A DNA stretch of 64,000 bases from Auanema rhodensis (Eukaryota > Nematoda > Chromadorea > Rhabditida > Rhabditidae): the NCBI GenBank assembly GCA_964057225.1, contig OZ059894.1, positions 10,860,131 through 10,924,130 on the forward strand, read 5' to 3'. A model generated the notes under the pieces. That model was not told the origin of the DNA and ran no database searches. It was given only the letters and a program-made list of their open reading frames with translations. A program made the position numbers and the translations under genes. Below are positions 41,202 to 52,626 of this stretch, piece after piece (the first letter of the stretch is position 1; the number at the start of each line of letters is the position of its first letter).

Positions 41202-44200
41202 ATGGGGATTCTTAGATCCCAATCTTCCACATTGTTGCGATGTCGTCGCTTCTTGTCTAATGCTATCGTTCCGCGAAAAGATTTCAAAAAAGTTAGTTAC
41301 TGTTTTCTCTGAGCCTAGCTGATTTTAAGTGTACAGGTTATGGTTGCGAACAGAGGTGAAATAGCAATAAGAGTATTTCGAGCATTAACAGAGTTAAACA
41401 TGACTTCTGTTGCTATATATAGTGAGCAGGTTTGAAGGAAGTTATACTACCTATAGGCTTCTGTATTTTTTAGGATAAGCATTCGATGCATAGGCTGAAA
41501 GCTGATGAAGCCTTCATTGTTGGAAAGGGACTTCCACCAGTTGCAGCGTATCTGTCAATTGATCAGATAATTGAAACTGCTCTTAAAGTTTGCAAAGTTG
41601 TTTATGACCCTTCACACGACATTTTAGCATAACATTGATGCAATACATCCTGGGTATGGCTTCCTTTCCGAACGATCTGATTTTGCGCAAGCTTGTAATA
41701 ATGCGGGCATCGTCTTTATTGGACCTAGTCCAGATGTTATGGCTAGAATGGGTGATAAGGTAGCAATTTTCACATGAGCATCGAAACAAGCTGTGTTTTC
41801 AGGTGGCTGCTCGTCAGGCTGCTATTGAAGCTGGAGTTCAAATTGTTCCTGGCACTCCTGGTCCTATTACGCGAGCAGAGTGAGTTGTGGAAAAAAAAAA
41901 TATATATATATATATTACGTAATCATTATATAGAGAAGCCATCGAATTTGCCAAGCAATATGGTACTCCAATAATATTAAAAGCAGCATATGGTGGTGGA
42001 GGTCGTGGAATGAGAAAAGTAAATCACATAAATGAGGTGGATTTTAATTAACAAGTCAGAGAATTGTTATGTTGCTAGGTAGAAGAGGCCTTTACACGTG
42101 CCTATTCAGAGGCACAGGCTGCCTTTGGAGATGGGAGTCTATTTGTAGAAAAATTCGTAGAGAGACCAAGACATATCGAAGTTCAGCTTCTCGGTTTGAC
42201 GCTGAATGTGTTTTGTATTACGTTGGTTTGATTTAGGTGATAATCATGGTAATCTTATACACTTGTACGAAAGAGACTGTTCTGTTCAACGGAGACATCA
42301 GAAAGTTGTTGAGATTGCACCGGCTCCTGCACTTCCTGAAGGAGTACGGGAAAAAATTTTAAATGATGCAGTCAGGCTAGCCAAGCATGTAGGATATCAA
42401 AACGCTGGTAAATAAATTTTCTCAGATTTTTAAAATAAGTTTTATTTAAGGAACTGTTGAATTTTTGGTTGATCAGAAAGGAAATTATTACTTCATTGAA
42501 GTGAATGCCCGACTTCAAGTTGAGCATACAGTAACTGAAGAGATTACTGGGTATTCAATCTGATCAAAAATGAGTAATATTTTATTAAAGGGTCGACCTG
42601 GTTCAAGCTCAAATTCGCGTCGCTGAAGGAAAAACTCTGAATGATTTGAAATTGAGTCAAGATGCCATTGTTCCTCATGGATCAGCTATCCAATGCCGCC
42701 TGACTACTGAAGATCCCGCTCGTGGATTCCAACCGGATTCGGGAAGAATTGAAGTTGTTCAGAAGCAAAGTGAAAATAATTATTACTAACCTAGGTATTC
42801 CGATCGGGAGAAGGAATGGGCATACGATTGGATTCTGCTTCCGCTTATGCTGGTTCAGTGATCACTCCTCATTATGATTCTCTTTTAGTTAAAGTAATAG
42901 TTTCACGCCTGAAATGGTTGATTTAAAATTTGTATGCTTGATTAAGGTAATTGCATCAGCAAGAAATCACCCAAATGCTGCAGCAAAGATGATCAGAGCA
43001 TTGAAAGAATTTAGAATTCGGGGTGTCAAGGTAGCACATAAAATGATTTGTTCATTTATACCTACTATTCAGACCAATATACCTTTTCTTCTTAATGTTC
43101 TCAATCAACCCTCTTTTCTTGATGCATCGGTCGACACATATTTTATTGACGAACATCCAGAACTTTTCCAGTTTCGACCCAGTCAGAATAGAGCTCAGAA
43201 GCTTTTAAGTTATCTTGGAGAAGTTCAAGTAAGATACCACTCTTGAAGAATGAATATTAGATTTTAGGTAAATGGTCCTACCACACCTCTGGCCACAAAC
43301 TTGAAGCCAGCTTCTGTTGATCCTCCTGTTCCACATATCCGAGCTGGTAAGTTTTAGACAAATTATGTAATACACAAAGAAATAGGCTGTCACCCCCCTC
43401 CCGGTTTGCGTAATGTTTTACTGAAAGACGGGCCAGAAGCATTTGCTAGAGCTGTTAGAAAAACGCCAGGCTGCTTGATCACAGATACAACCTTCCGGTA
43501 CTCTAAATTAATGACAAATTATGGACTATAGTTTTCAGTGATGCCCACCAGTCTCTCTTAGCTACTCGTGTACGAACCTATGATCTAGCGAAAATATCTC
43601 CTTTCGTTAGTCACGCTTTTCCACAACTATTTTCTATTGAGAATTGGGGAGGTGAGCCAAATATTTGGAGCTTAAGAATTGAATATTATAAGGTGCCACA
43701 TTTGATGTCTCCATGAGATTTCTTCATGAATGCCCTTGGGAGAGACTACGTACTTTAAGAGAATATATACCTAATATTCCTTTCCAATGTCTTCTTCGGG
43801 GTGCGAATGCGGTTGGTTATAGTAATTATCCTGATAATGTCATTTTAAAGTGAGTAGTTTGTTATTAATTGATTGGGAAAGCTTTATTTCACTTATTGCA
43901 GATTCTGTGAACTTGCCAAGAACAATGGAATGGATATTTTTAGAGTATTTGATTCCTTAAATTATCTACCTAATCTGTTAGTTGGAATGGAAGCTGCTGG
44001 CAATGCCGGTGGAGTGGTATTTTATCCTTCAACTTAGTGTGAACACAATCAAGTAAAATTAGGTTGAAGCCGCTATTGCTTATACTGGAGATGTATCCGA
44101 TCGATCTCGGACTCAATACAACCTTCAATATTATTTAGATTTGGCAGAGCAACTAGTTAAAGCTCAAGCGCATATCTTATGTATTAAGGTAGTCATTTTT

Positions 44201-45903
44201 ATTCCGTTTGGAAGAATTTACTAAGTAAATATCTTCATAGGACATGGCAGGAGTTCTCAAGCCCGCCGCAGCGAAGCTGCTAATTACAGCTCTGAGAGAC
44301 AAATTCCCTGACATTCCGATACATGTTCATTCACATGATACATCAGGTGCCGGTGTGGCGGCAATGTTGGAATGTGCCAAGGTACCTTTATAATAAGTTC
44401 AAAGTAATTCAGAAATTTTAGGCAGGAGCTGATGTTGTGGACGCAGCCGTTGACAGCATGAGTGGTATGACTAGTCAGCCAAGTTTAGGAGCTGTGGTTG
44501 CTTCGCTACAAGGTACTCCACATGATACAGGTAAGAAGAATATTGCAAAAGACCATTCTTATTTTCAAATTAGGTCTTTCTCTCGATAATATATCTAAAT
44601 ATTCTGCATATTGGGAGTCCACTCGGCAGCTCTATGCTCCTTTCGAATGCACTGTTACTATGAAAAGTGGTAATGCGGACGTATATAAACACGAAATTCC
44701 TGGAGGACAATATACAAACCTTCAATTCCAAGTATATTTAGGCAATGAAAAGCCTAAATCTTATCTTTAATTAAGGCTTTTTCACTGGGCTTGGGCAATC
44801 AGTTTGATGATGTTAAGCGTATGTACCGTGAAGCAAACTTAGTATTAGGTGATATCATCAAAGTTACACCTTCTTCTAAGATTGTTGGAGACTTAGCCCA
44901 GTTTATGGTTCAAAATAACCTAACCAGAGAAACCCTCGTAGATCGAGCAGATGATTTATCATTTCCCAAAAGTGTTGTCGACTTTATGCAGGTTGGAAAA
45001 AATGCCTACAATCCTATCATTACTTTTGAAGGGCAGTATCGGACATCCTCCTTATGGTTTTCCTGAACCACTCCGTACCAAAATTCTTCGTGGAAAAAAA
45101 AAAATTGAAGGAAGAGCTGGAGAACTTTTAGCACCCTTGGACTTAAACAGTTTGCGAAAGAGTTTGGAGGAAAAGCATGGACGAACATTGAGGTAAAGAA
45201 GGTTTTGGTTTACTAGTTTAAATGTGAATGATCCAGCGAAGAAGATGCTATGTCTTATGCCATGTTCCCTGATGTTTTTGATAAATTTGAGCAGTTTCGC
45301 CAGCGATATGGACCGGTGACCAAACTCCCAACTAGAATTTTCTTTACTGGTCTGGATATAGCGGAAGAAGTTGATGTCAGTATATAAATATGAATATACA
45401 TATAAAAAACGCAAATGATTTAGGTTGAGCTTGAGGAGGGAAAAACTTTAGCTGTTCAATTACTCGCTGAGGGAAAACTTAATACACTTGGAGAAAGGGA
45501 AGTTTTCTTCGATTTGAATGGTCAAATGAGAAGTATTTATGTTCAAGATAAGGAGGCCAGCAAGGTTTACGAGTATGATTCTATATCAGTACATATATAT
45601 TAATTCAGGAAATTGTATCAAGACCTAAAGCTCTCCCTGGCGTTCGAGGATCCGTTGGAGCTCCGATGCCTGGAGATATTCTAGAACTTAGAGTGAAAGA
45701 AGGAGAAAAGGTTGTGATTATTTCAACTCCTATGATTACGATTAATGATTGAGGTTTCCCCTAAGCAACCGCTTTTTGTCTTATCAGCGATGAAGATGGA
45801 AATGGTTATTGATTCTCCAATTTCTGGTACTGTTAAAAAAATTCATGCCCTTCAAGGAACGAAATGTGCCGCTGGTGACCTAGTGGTAGAAATTGAACCA
45901 TAA
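41202..45903 (+). CDS. PC: Pyruvate carboxylase, mitochondrial
   Basis: Biotin enzyme converting pyruvate, bicarbonate and ATP to oxaloacetate (anaplerosis, gluconeogenesis). Some twenty-five exons with mostly 40-60-nt introns encode all domains. First is an Arg/Ser-rich presequence ([15 protein letters not shown]). The biotin carboxylase domain (about 41339-43230) has [38 protein letters not shown] and [16 protein letters not shown]. The carboxyltransferase domain (about 43400-45190) includes [34 protein letters not shown] and [11 protein letters not shown]. The C-terminal biotin carrier has AMKMEM, with the biotinyl-Lys codon at 45793-45795. The ATG directly follows tttttag. No breaks seen. 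Confidence 0.97.
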
Positions 45904-46068
45904 ATTTTTTTTTTTTTAATCAAAACACATTATTAATTAAAAATAAATATTTTTAAACTTTAATGTTTAATAATTCAATGAAAATAATACGTTTGGTCAG
46001 AGAGATATCTAATACATGATATATAGTAAAAACAGAACAAGTGTGATATTCCTTCCGTAACAACTATA

Positions 46069-48351
46069 CTAGATCATTTTTTTCAATCTTACTTCTAGTG
46101 TTTTGGTAACATGTGCACATGAAGCAGATGATAAGTTGTGAGAGTTAGTTGAAGAATAAATGCTTAATGTTTTTTCTCCAAATATCTGTAAATCAGTTAT
46201 GAAGAGTTTTAAATGATATGCAACCTGATATCCAGTCTTGAATGAATTTCGCGTACGAATTACTAAAGCTATACCCATGTCTTCCAGTCTTTGATTATAC
46301 TCCTGATCAGATCCGTTGAAATACCACCCACGAGCACCTACAGTTCTAATGCTCAATATAACTTGATTTGATACATACCTGGTATGGGTAGATCTATGCT
46401 GGCTGCCTGGCTGAAGACTATATCGCTGGCCGGTGTGTTTTTCTCTAAGTCATAGATCGGTCTCGAAATGTCACGAATGTTATCCAAATGTTTGATCTAA
46501 GCGGTAAAAGTTCGATAATTCAATTATGATTTTTTTTATTCACACTAAGTGGTAAACCTCCGTGTACGCATAATATTCTTTCTTCGATGAGTGCACCAAA
46601 TGGTAAATAGCCACATGCTCTCTGAATTATGTGTTCCACACATTTCGAAACTCTTCGTGTAAATCGTCCCTGAGAATACTAAAATAGAATTTAAGAAATT
46701 GGTCTAACTTGGATATTTATATTATAAACTTCTGTACTCCCGCGAAGAATGTAAACATGCTCTGGCAATTTTTGCTGAAAGAAAAATTATAAACTTATTA
46801 AAATATGTTTCGCAAATAACTTTTAGTGCGAAAATAAGTGCTAGTACTTCCAAAGAATATTCTGAAGATTCTTCAGTAATACCACCAAGAAACACTACTT
46901 TCTGACGTGGAGGCCAACCATTTAACAAAAACCAACGAAAAAGATCTCTGAATGAGAGAAGTGTGTGTATTGAACTTTATGAAGTAATACTAACCCATAG
47001 TTGCCATCCAAATTCCCATAAATGTAGACATCTCCCGGTAAGTCTATCAATGATGATTCAGATCTCAAAATATCTGCGACATTATCAAATAAATCGCCCA
47101 GCTATTGAATATATTTATATAAGAAAATAATGCACATATATATATATATATAAATATACCTCACAAGGGTCAAAGTCGAACCTGAAGGGGCCATGCTCGA
47201 CAAGACGGGCAACTAGCGAATGATATTGACTGGGAAAATTTCTAATAACCTATAACCAACCCATTTTGTAAAGAAATGCCCTGATAAAACTTTTAACATA
47301 CTGGTGCAGGATGTTCAAAATCTTTGCGAAATACAGATACTTCTGGAGAAATTTTTACCGTCTTATTTATATTTTTACGCGAATCATCTCTGATTGTAGC
47401 AATCTGTTTACAGTCATATAAAATTATTTTCAAATAAGTTCTCACATTTCCTTTATCAATACGCTTGATAGTTTCATTCATGGTTCTCAAATCTAGAAAA
47501 CGAGGACTCAGACCTACTTTATTAGAAATTTGCCGCTCCTAAAATAAATTAATGAAAAACAAAAAAAAAATGAATTTTATGTACTTGAAGAGCTGATTGT
47601 TTCTCTCGCAAGCAGTGAGCTTTTTCTGCTCTACGTAAACTAGCTGCACGGCGTTCTTTCAATAATCTGAATGGTTTGGTAGAGTTTTCAAACCGTTTGA
47701 AATTTTATAAACTCATTCATGAAAGGTATCACAGAGGCGACAATTAGAAAGTATATTACTGTAGATGGCCATACCCATTCCAGACTAACAGAATGCACTT
47801 GGTCATAGACTCTAATCTAATAAGAAAGTTAAAATGATAAAAAGATCAATAATCTTAACTCCTAAAGCTGTAAAGAGTGAGTTACAAAGATCATATGTAC
47901 AACAAAAAAGTGAGCCTTTGTAACTTGTTGTCTAAATATATACTTCACAAGCAACTAGTTGATACTATGGTTACGCTATCATTATGAATAGTAGCCGATG
48001 TTAAGTAGTTTTGAAATCCTGTACCACATTTTGTTGGCAATGCCTCAGATGGAAAACAGCCATACATATCGTTTCTAACACCATTTTCATCAGGGCTATT
48101 TGAAATAAATTTTAAAAATTAACTAATTAAACTCTTACGTTTGCACGAGGTGAACACAAACAGGACTACTTAAATATGAGTTTCTATCATCGCAAGTTAT
48201 AACTGAGTCCTCACCGTTGTAGCATTTCAACTAAAGCCAATTATTTAAAGTAAAACGCGAAATATCGTAGATTACTAAAACTAACGTTGAATGCAATGGT
48301 GTTTACAAATACTCCAGAAGCTAGAAATAACGATATCAGGAACAACCGCAT
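46069..48351 (-). CDS. Receptor-like transmembrane PP1-type pseudophosphatase with three-finger ectodomain
   Basis: Exons on the minus strand link in frame by 43-52-nt introns from ATG 48351 to a stop at 46069-46071. Residues 1-22 are a signal peptide (MRLFLISLFLASGVFV). Residues 23-117 are a small ectodomain with eight cysteines (LKCYNG, ITCDD, PVCV, YGCFP, TKCG, LFCCTYDLCN), matching the three-finger/Ly6/activin-receptor pattern. A transmembrane helix (VWPSTVIYFLIVASVIPF) and a basic juxtamembrane helix (LLKERRAASLRRAEK) follow. The cytoplasmic part aligns with PP1. Its metal-site motifs are altered: GDxHG reads GNLDG, GDxVDRG reads GGITEES, and GNHE reads GSTEV. The RAHQ histidine is replaced (RTRN), and only VHGG survives. 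It is most likely catalytically dead and may sense a ligand or scaffold PP1 partners. It lies tail to tail with pyruvate carboxylase, 165 bp apart. Confidence 0.82.
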
Positions 48352-48705
48352 CCCTGGATGAATTAAATAAAAATGATTTTTTCCAATGAAACGATTTAAG
48401 TCGACAATTATGATAATTACAATCATATAACAGCCTTTGCTACCAAATATCATCATTTGTTCATTATTTTTACTATATAATATCAGTTTCATATTTTGTT
48501 CAGGCTAAGCCTAAAACAAAAGAAATCGTATACTTTAACAGAGGAGTGAAAAGTGAACATCAAAGAGCGCTAGCTTTCATTCGAGGTTAGCCCTGTTGAT
48601 ATATTGTATATTAGAAAATAAAGACATACAAAAAGGATTCAACTCGTAATTCTTTCGTGGTTTATTAATGTGGAGATCGGTGCAAAATTTACAACAACTG
48701 TCGTG

Positions 48706-49220
48706 GACACATAGGTGAAAAAAATATTTTTTTTTGTATATATATATAGTCATGTGCGATGAAAGTCGGACACCCACTAGAAACCCTTATATCTGACAAG
48801 ACAAACTACAAAAATTCAGAAAAAATATATTTTGGGTGTTAAAAAACGATAATGAATTCAGAAAAAATCTTAAAAATTTTTTAAATTATGTTTAAAAGTA
48901 ATTTCTGAAGTCTCCGAAATTTTCATAAACTGCTTGAAGTCTTCTTTCTTGAATTTCAGAAGTTTCATCAAGGTTTCAGAAATAATTATTTGATAGAATG
49001 TTAGGAGTACACTAAACGTCTATTTTTCTTTTAAACGGAAGAATTTGGTTTACGTCAACCAAGTTCTCTTAACGTAAAATAAATAACGGTAAAATAAGCC
49101 AACTTGTAAGCGGAAAGTCGAAAATTGCAAAAAAGGGAAATCTGACTATCCCAAGACTAGAACTCAAAACAACAGGAACAGTAACAATAACAAAAAAAAA
49201 TTTTTTTTCACCTATGTGTC
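48706..49220. mobile_element. MITE-like inverted-repeat element
   Basis: The left arm gacacataggtgaaaaaaa (from 48706) is repeated in inverted orientation as ttttttttcacctatgtgtc (to 49220), enclosing about 0.5 kb of non-coding sequence. This is the layout of a small non-autonomous DNA transposon. I could not define a target duplication, so a chance or internal inverted repeat remains possible. Confidence 0.4.
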
Positions 49221-49530
49221 TAAAGGTTAGCCATGTATCCGTTTATATATATATATATCAACAGTAAAAAGTCCAATCAAGAGAGAAATTTTTTCAACAC
49301 ATAGTTGTATCGGTGCTCACACATGTTAAACACAAAAATAATAAAATTAAATTGATTGGAAGAATTCTTTTTCAACTTTTTTTTCACATCTAACAATCAC
49401 TGTTTTTGCTCATAACTTTTTTAATTCGCAATTCGTGATCATATATAACAAGTTTCCATCAATATTGATTCTTTTAAAATTTTTTTTTCATCAATTTTGT
49501 ACTTACTTACTTCTCTGAAAAATGTTTTAC

Positions 49531-49552
49531 CATGTATCCATTTGGATACATG
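49531..49552. repeat. Perfect palindrome
   Basis: Inverted repeat with arms catgtatcca and tggatacatg around a 2-bp centre (tt). It lies in AT-rich repeat DNA with no adjacent gene. A related half (catgtatcc) occurs near 49232. Confidence 0.6.
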
Positions 49553-49669
49553 TTACCAGTTAAAAGAACCATCATGTTGGAATCATCTCAAACTACGTTT
49601 TTATAGGTTTTCCAACATGCTGGACACAAATATTACATTTTTAGAGCAATTGGAACAATTCTTTTTTTT

Positions 49670-50435
49670 TAACATTCTTTAACATAAGGGTCCCCCCTAC
49701 CTCCTTACTTACTTTTTTAAATATCATTGTTTTTCCTCATAACTCGGTTTAAACTCGTTCTAACCCGTTGAAATACGTCTAGAAAGTCTTTATAACATGC
49801 ATATGTATGATAGAACTTCATATTTATTGTAATAGAAAATTTTATTTTCAGACGTCTTGGTTAACAATGATATGTTTTACCCCCTTATAATTTTTATCAT
49901 AATGTTCCTTATACGGAACGCTCAATGAAACTTGCTTCCAGAAAAATTTCTTTCTATTTTTTCTTCATATGTACGTAGATACTATAGAGAACTATGATAG
50001 AAAACTTTAACATTCACGAAATCATCATTTCTCATTACGCTACGGAGGTTTAAAAAGCTGTGTTTTACCTTATAATAGACCGGAAAACCCTTGTGTTAAA
50101 ACTGGACCGTTTTTACACATATAAAAATGTCCCGTATTCGGGACCCTAATGTAACTTTTGATTCCCTATATTTTTTTTCATGAAATTTACAATCTACTGT
50201 AGAAAGAAGAATTATTTTTATAAAAACTGTAAATTTTTGAAAAATGAAAACAAAACGAAAACAAAAACAACTTTTTTTTGAACATTTTCTCACACAAGGG
50301 TCCCCCCTTACCTACTTTTTTTCTCATTACTCGTTTCAACCTCATCCGATCACTCTGCAAACATGTTTAATCGTTCTAACTTGTTGAAATACGTCTTAAA
50401 AGTCTAAACAACATGCATATGCATAATAGAAACCA
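49670..50435. repeat. Two diverged direct-repeat copies
   Basis: Copies at about 49670-49830 and 50280-50435 share agggtccccccta, a region with ttctaac.tgttgaaatacgtct, and acatgcatatg, in the same order and spacing. Each is interrupted by small indels. The origin is unknown. Confidence 0.55.
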
Positions 50436-50467
50436 CCCGAATAGGCCCCCACGCACTAAACGAGATA

Positions 50468-52102
50468 CAGTAGCGGACAAAAAGATATAGCCTTTCTGAA
50501 ATTTGTGTTTTTTTCATTCTATTTTTTTCTAACTATCTTGAAAAAAACTAGTTAATGTATTTTCTTTATGAGAAATGAATATATAAAAGTTATTATTACT
50601 CTCAGAACTTCGAAAACTTTTTGTTTTTGTTTTTTAATCTTTTATTGACCATATGCCCTTTAACTCAATGTAACATGCATATCAACACTAACTAGAATTA
50701 TTAAAAAAAAAAAATTTCCAAAACTAAATTACATAATGATACTTCATAAAACATTAATGCACTCCTAATACTTTGTAGCAAACCCGTTTGCTTCAATCAC
50801 CGCCCGACAGCGTTGAGGCATTGACTCCAGCAAAGCATCGATTCGATGCTGTGGAATACTTCTCCATGCTTCTTCCAATTGTGAGAATTTTTCTTCTTCA
50901 TTTCTTGCATGTCTTCCTGTTAAACATCTGCCGAGCTCTTCCCAAAGATGTTCTATGGGGTTCAAGTCAGGACTTTGACTTGGCCAGTCCATTCGCTGAA
51001 GGTTCTTGTCTTCGAACCACTTTTTCACGTCATGGGAGCGATGTTTCGGATCATTGTCGTCTTGGTAAATGAAATGTTGTCCGATGTTTTCTTCAGCATA
51101 CGGCAACATTGAGTCCTCCAGAATCTTCAAATAGTCGAATCTTGTCATGATTCCTTTAATGTGGACCAGAGGACCGACTCCATTTGCGGAGAAACAACCC
51201 CAGACAAAACAGGAACCTCCGCCATGTTTCACTGTTGGAGTTTGGTACTTCGGGTCATACCGTTTCCCGATAGGTCTTCTTATATAGTGTATACCGTCTG
51301 TTCCAAACAGGGTATACTTGCTCTCGTCTGAGAAGACGACCTTTTTCCACTGATCCTGTCCCCAACTTAGATGCTCACGAGCCCAAAGCACACGGTCTTT
51401 ACGATTCTTTGCAGAGATGAGCGGCTTTTTCACGGGTCGTCGTCCGTTAAGTCCAGATGCACAGAGACGTCTTCGAACAGTTCTAACGGACGGTCTCTGG
51501 TTTTCTGGAAGCTGTAGATCCACCAGAATCTGTGTTGCATCTTTTCTGGGATCGCTTCTGGAGATCCTGATGATGTTTCTGTCGGTTACTCTGTCCGTAA
51601 CCCGTGGTCGTCCTGTGCTTTTTTTATGAATAAAGCCTCCTTGAACTGTCCACCTTCTTAACATGTTTGTAACAGTCTTTCTACTGATTCCAAATTGAGC
51701 AGCGAGCTGTTGATGCTTCATCCCTTGGCTTCTCCCTCTGATTATCGCATTTTGAACCTCCTCGGACAAGTTTTTTGAACCTCTTTGTCTTGCCATGCTG
51801 AGAAGATGAAAAATTATGTATTTTTTAATGAAATATAGAAAAAAAATGATAAAGACTTAGAAAACTTCAAAAAAAAACCAAAAAATTATTGTGGTTCAAA
51901 TTGTGTTTTCAACGTATTTTTAATATGTTTTTAGTTTTTGCTTAATATGGATGTCAACATCTTTCTGAAAATATTTTTTTTACATGTTTTTATATTTTAA
52001 ACATTATTATTATTATTCATCTAAAGTGCAATCAGTTTTGGTAACGATCCAAGAAAGTTATATCAATTTACAGAAAAGGCTATATCTTTTTGTCCGCTAC
52101 TG
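50468..52102 (-). mobile_element. Tc1-like DNA transposon, apparently complete
   Basis: A 1635-bp element with 28-bp identical terminal inverted repeats beginning CAGTAGCGGACAAAAAGATA. TA lies on both sides (50466-50467 and 52103-52104), the standard Tc1/mariner target duplication. It carries one uninterrupted transposase frame on the minus strand. Perfect ends plus an open transposase suggest recent insertion. Its right end abuts a U2-like repeat block (52123-52163). Confidence 0.93.
50765..51796 (-). CDS. Tc1-like transposase (DD34E)
   Basis: Cut-and-paste transposase of 343 residues in a single exon, the normal length for Tc1. The N-terminal half has two helix-turn-helix regions (QLAAQFGISRKTVTNMLRR, then the SVRTVRRRL segment) separated by an AT-hook-like GRPR. 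The catalytic triad is D157 (VVFSDESK), D247 (QDDNDPKH) and E282 (DLNPIEHLWEE), with 34 residues between the second and third. No stop or frameshift was seen, so it may be functional. It lies fully inside the terminal repeats at 50468-52102. Confidence 0.95.
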   Translation of the reverse strand: MARQRGSKNLSEEVQNAIIRGRSQGMKHQQLAAQFGISRKTVTNMLRRWTVQGGFIHKKSTGRPRVTDRVTDRNIIRISRSDPRKDATQILVDLQLPENQRPSVRTVRRRLCASGLNGRRPVKKPLISAKNRKDRVLWAREHLSWGQDQWKKVVFSDESKYTLFGTDGIHYIRRPIGKRYDPKYQTPTVKHGGGSCFVWGCFSANGVGPLVHIKGIMTRFDYLKILEDSMLPYAEENIGQHFIYQDDNDPKHRSHDVKKWFEDKNLQRMDWPSQSPDLNPIEHLWEELGRCLTGRHARNEEEKFSQLEEAWRSIPQHRIDALLESMPQRCRAVIEANGFATKY

Positions 52103-52122
52103 TATATACATTACCAGTATAG

Positions 52123-52163
52123 TAATAGAACACATATTGAAGATTAATTCGATAAGAACAATT
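52123..52163 (-). repeat. Diverged U2 stem-loop IIa block, copy A
   Basis: A 41-bp block about 85% identical to the two perfect copies at 52586-52626 and 53492-53532. Its 5' side (minus strand) resembles the sequence next to copy B. Its 3' side (a ctatactggt segment) resembles the sequence next to copy C. It is cut off at the right end of the Tc1 element. Confidence 0.6.
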
Positions 52164-52479
52164 TATTGACGTAGAGAATGTTTGTTCCGAAAAACTACAA
52201 TATTAAACTATAAAAGTAACAAAAGCGTAGAGGCAGCAAAGACATGAATAAACATAAATGTAAATACAGAATTACCAGGTAGTACATAAGTATGACAAAA
52301 AATTATAAGAAAGCCATGAAAATAGAAGGTTTGTGAACAAATGAGAGGTACATCTTTGATCGTATAGTCATTTCTAAACCGTTCGTATGCTGCAGCATCG
52401 TCATAAGCGTCACTCAAGTTGAATTTCCATGTGTACTACACGATTTTCATTCTTATTGTTACATTCTTTCCCTGAGGGA

Positions 52480-52626
52480 ATGGGCCGTTCCCGCCAGCAG
52501 TGCAAGAGCGGGTCGACCCGTGAGGTGGAGCTAGCAAGCCAGCATCTACCTCAAGTCTCAAAAATCGGTTAACCTTATTGTGAACCAATGGAACACATAT
52601 CGAAGGTTAATTCGATAAGAACGATT
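52480..52626 (-). pseudogene. U2 snRNA 3' part (lacks the first ~40 nt)
   Basis: Minus-strand sequence matching U2 from stem-loop IIa onward: GTTCTTATCGAATTAACC, then a second stem region. The Sm site GATTTTTGAG follows (plus-strand 52557-52566 region), then a long GC-rich stem-loop and a terminal stem-loop with TTGCACTGCTGGCGGG. The 5' portion with stem I and the branch-point-pairing GTAGTA is absent and replaced by unrelated sequence. On its own it cannot work as U2. Confidence 0.75.

Larger units (their letters stand above)
48352..50465. other. Repeat-rich non-coding stretch
   Basis: About 2.1 kb with homopolymer and (TA)n runs, an inverted-repeat element (48706-49220), a perfect palindrome (49531-49552) and two diverged direct-repeat copies (about 49670-49830 and 50280-50435). 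No gene recognised. Confidence 0.55.

Noticed and set aside
50788-51629. Plus-strand open frames opposite the Tc1 transposase
   Set aside because: They are antisense shadows of the intact transposase.
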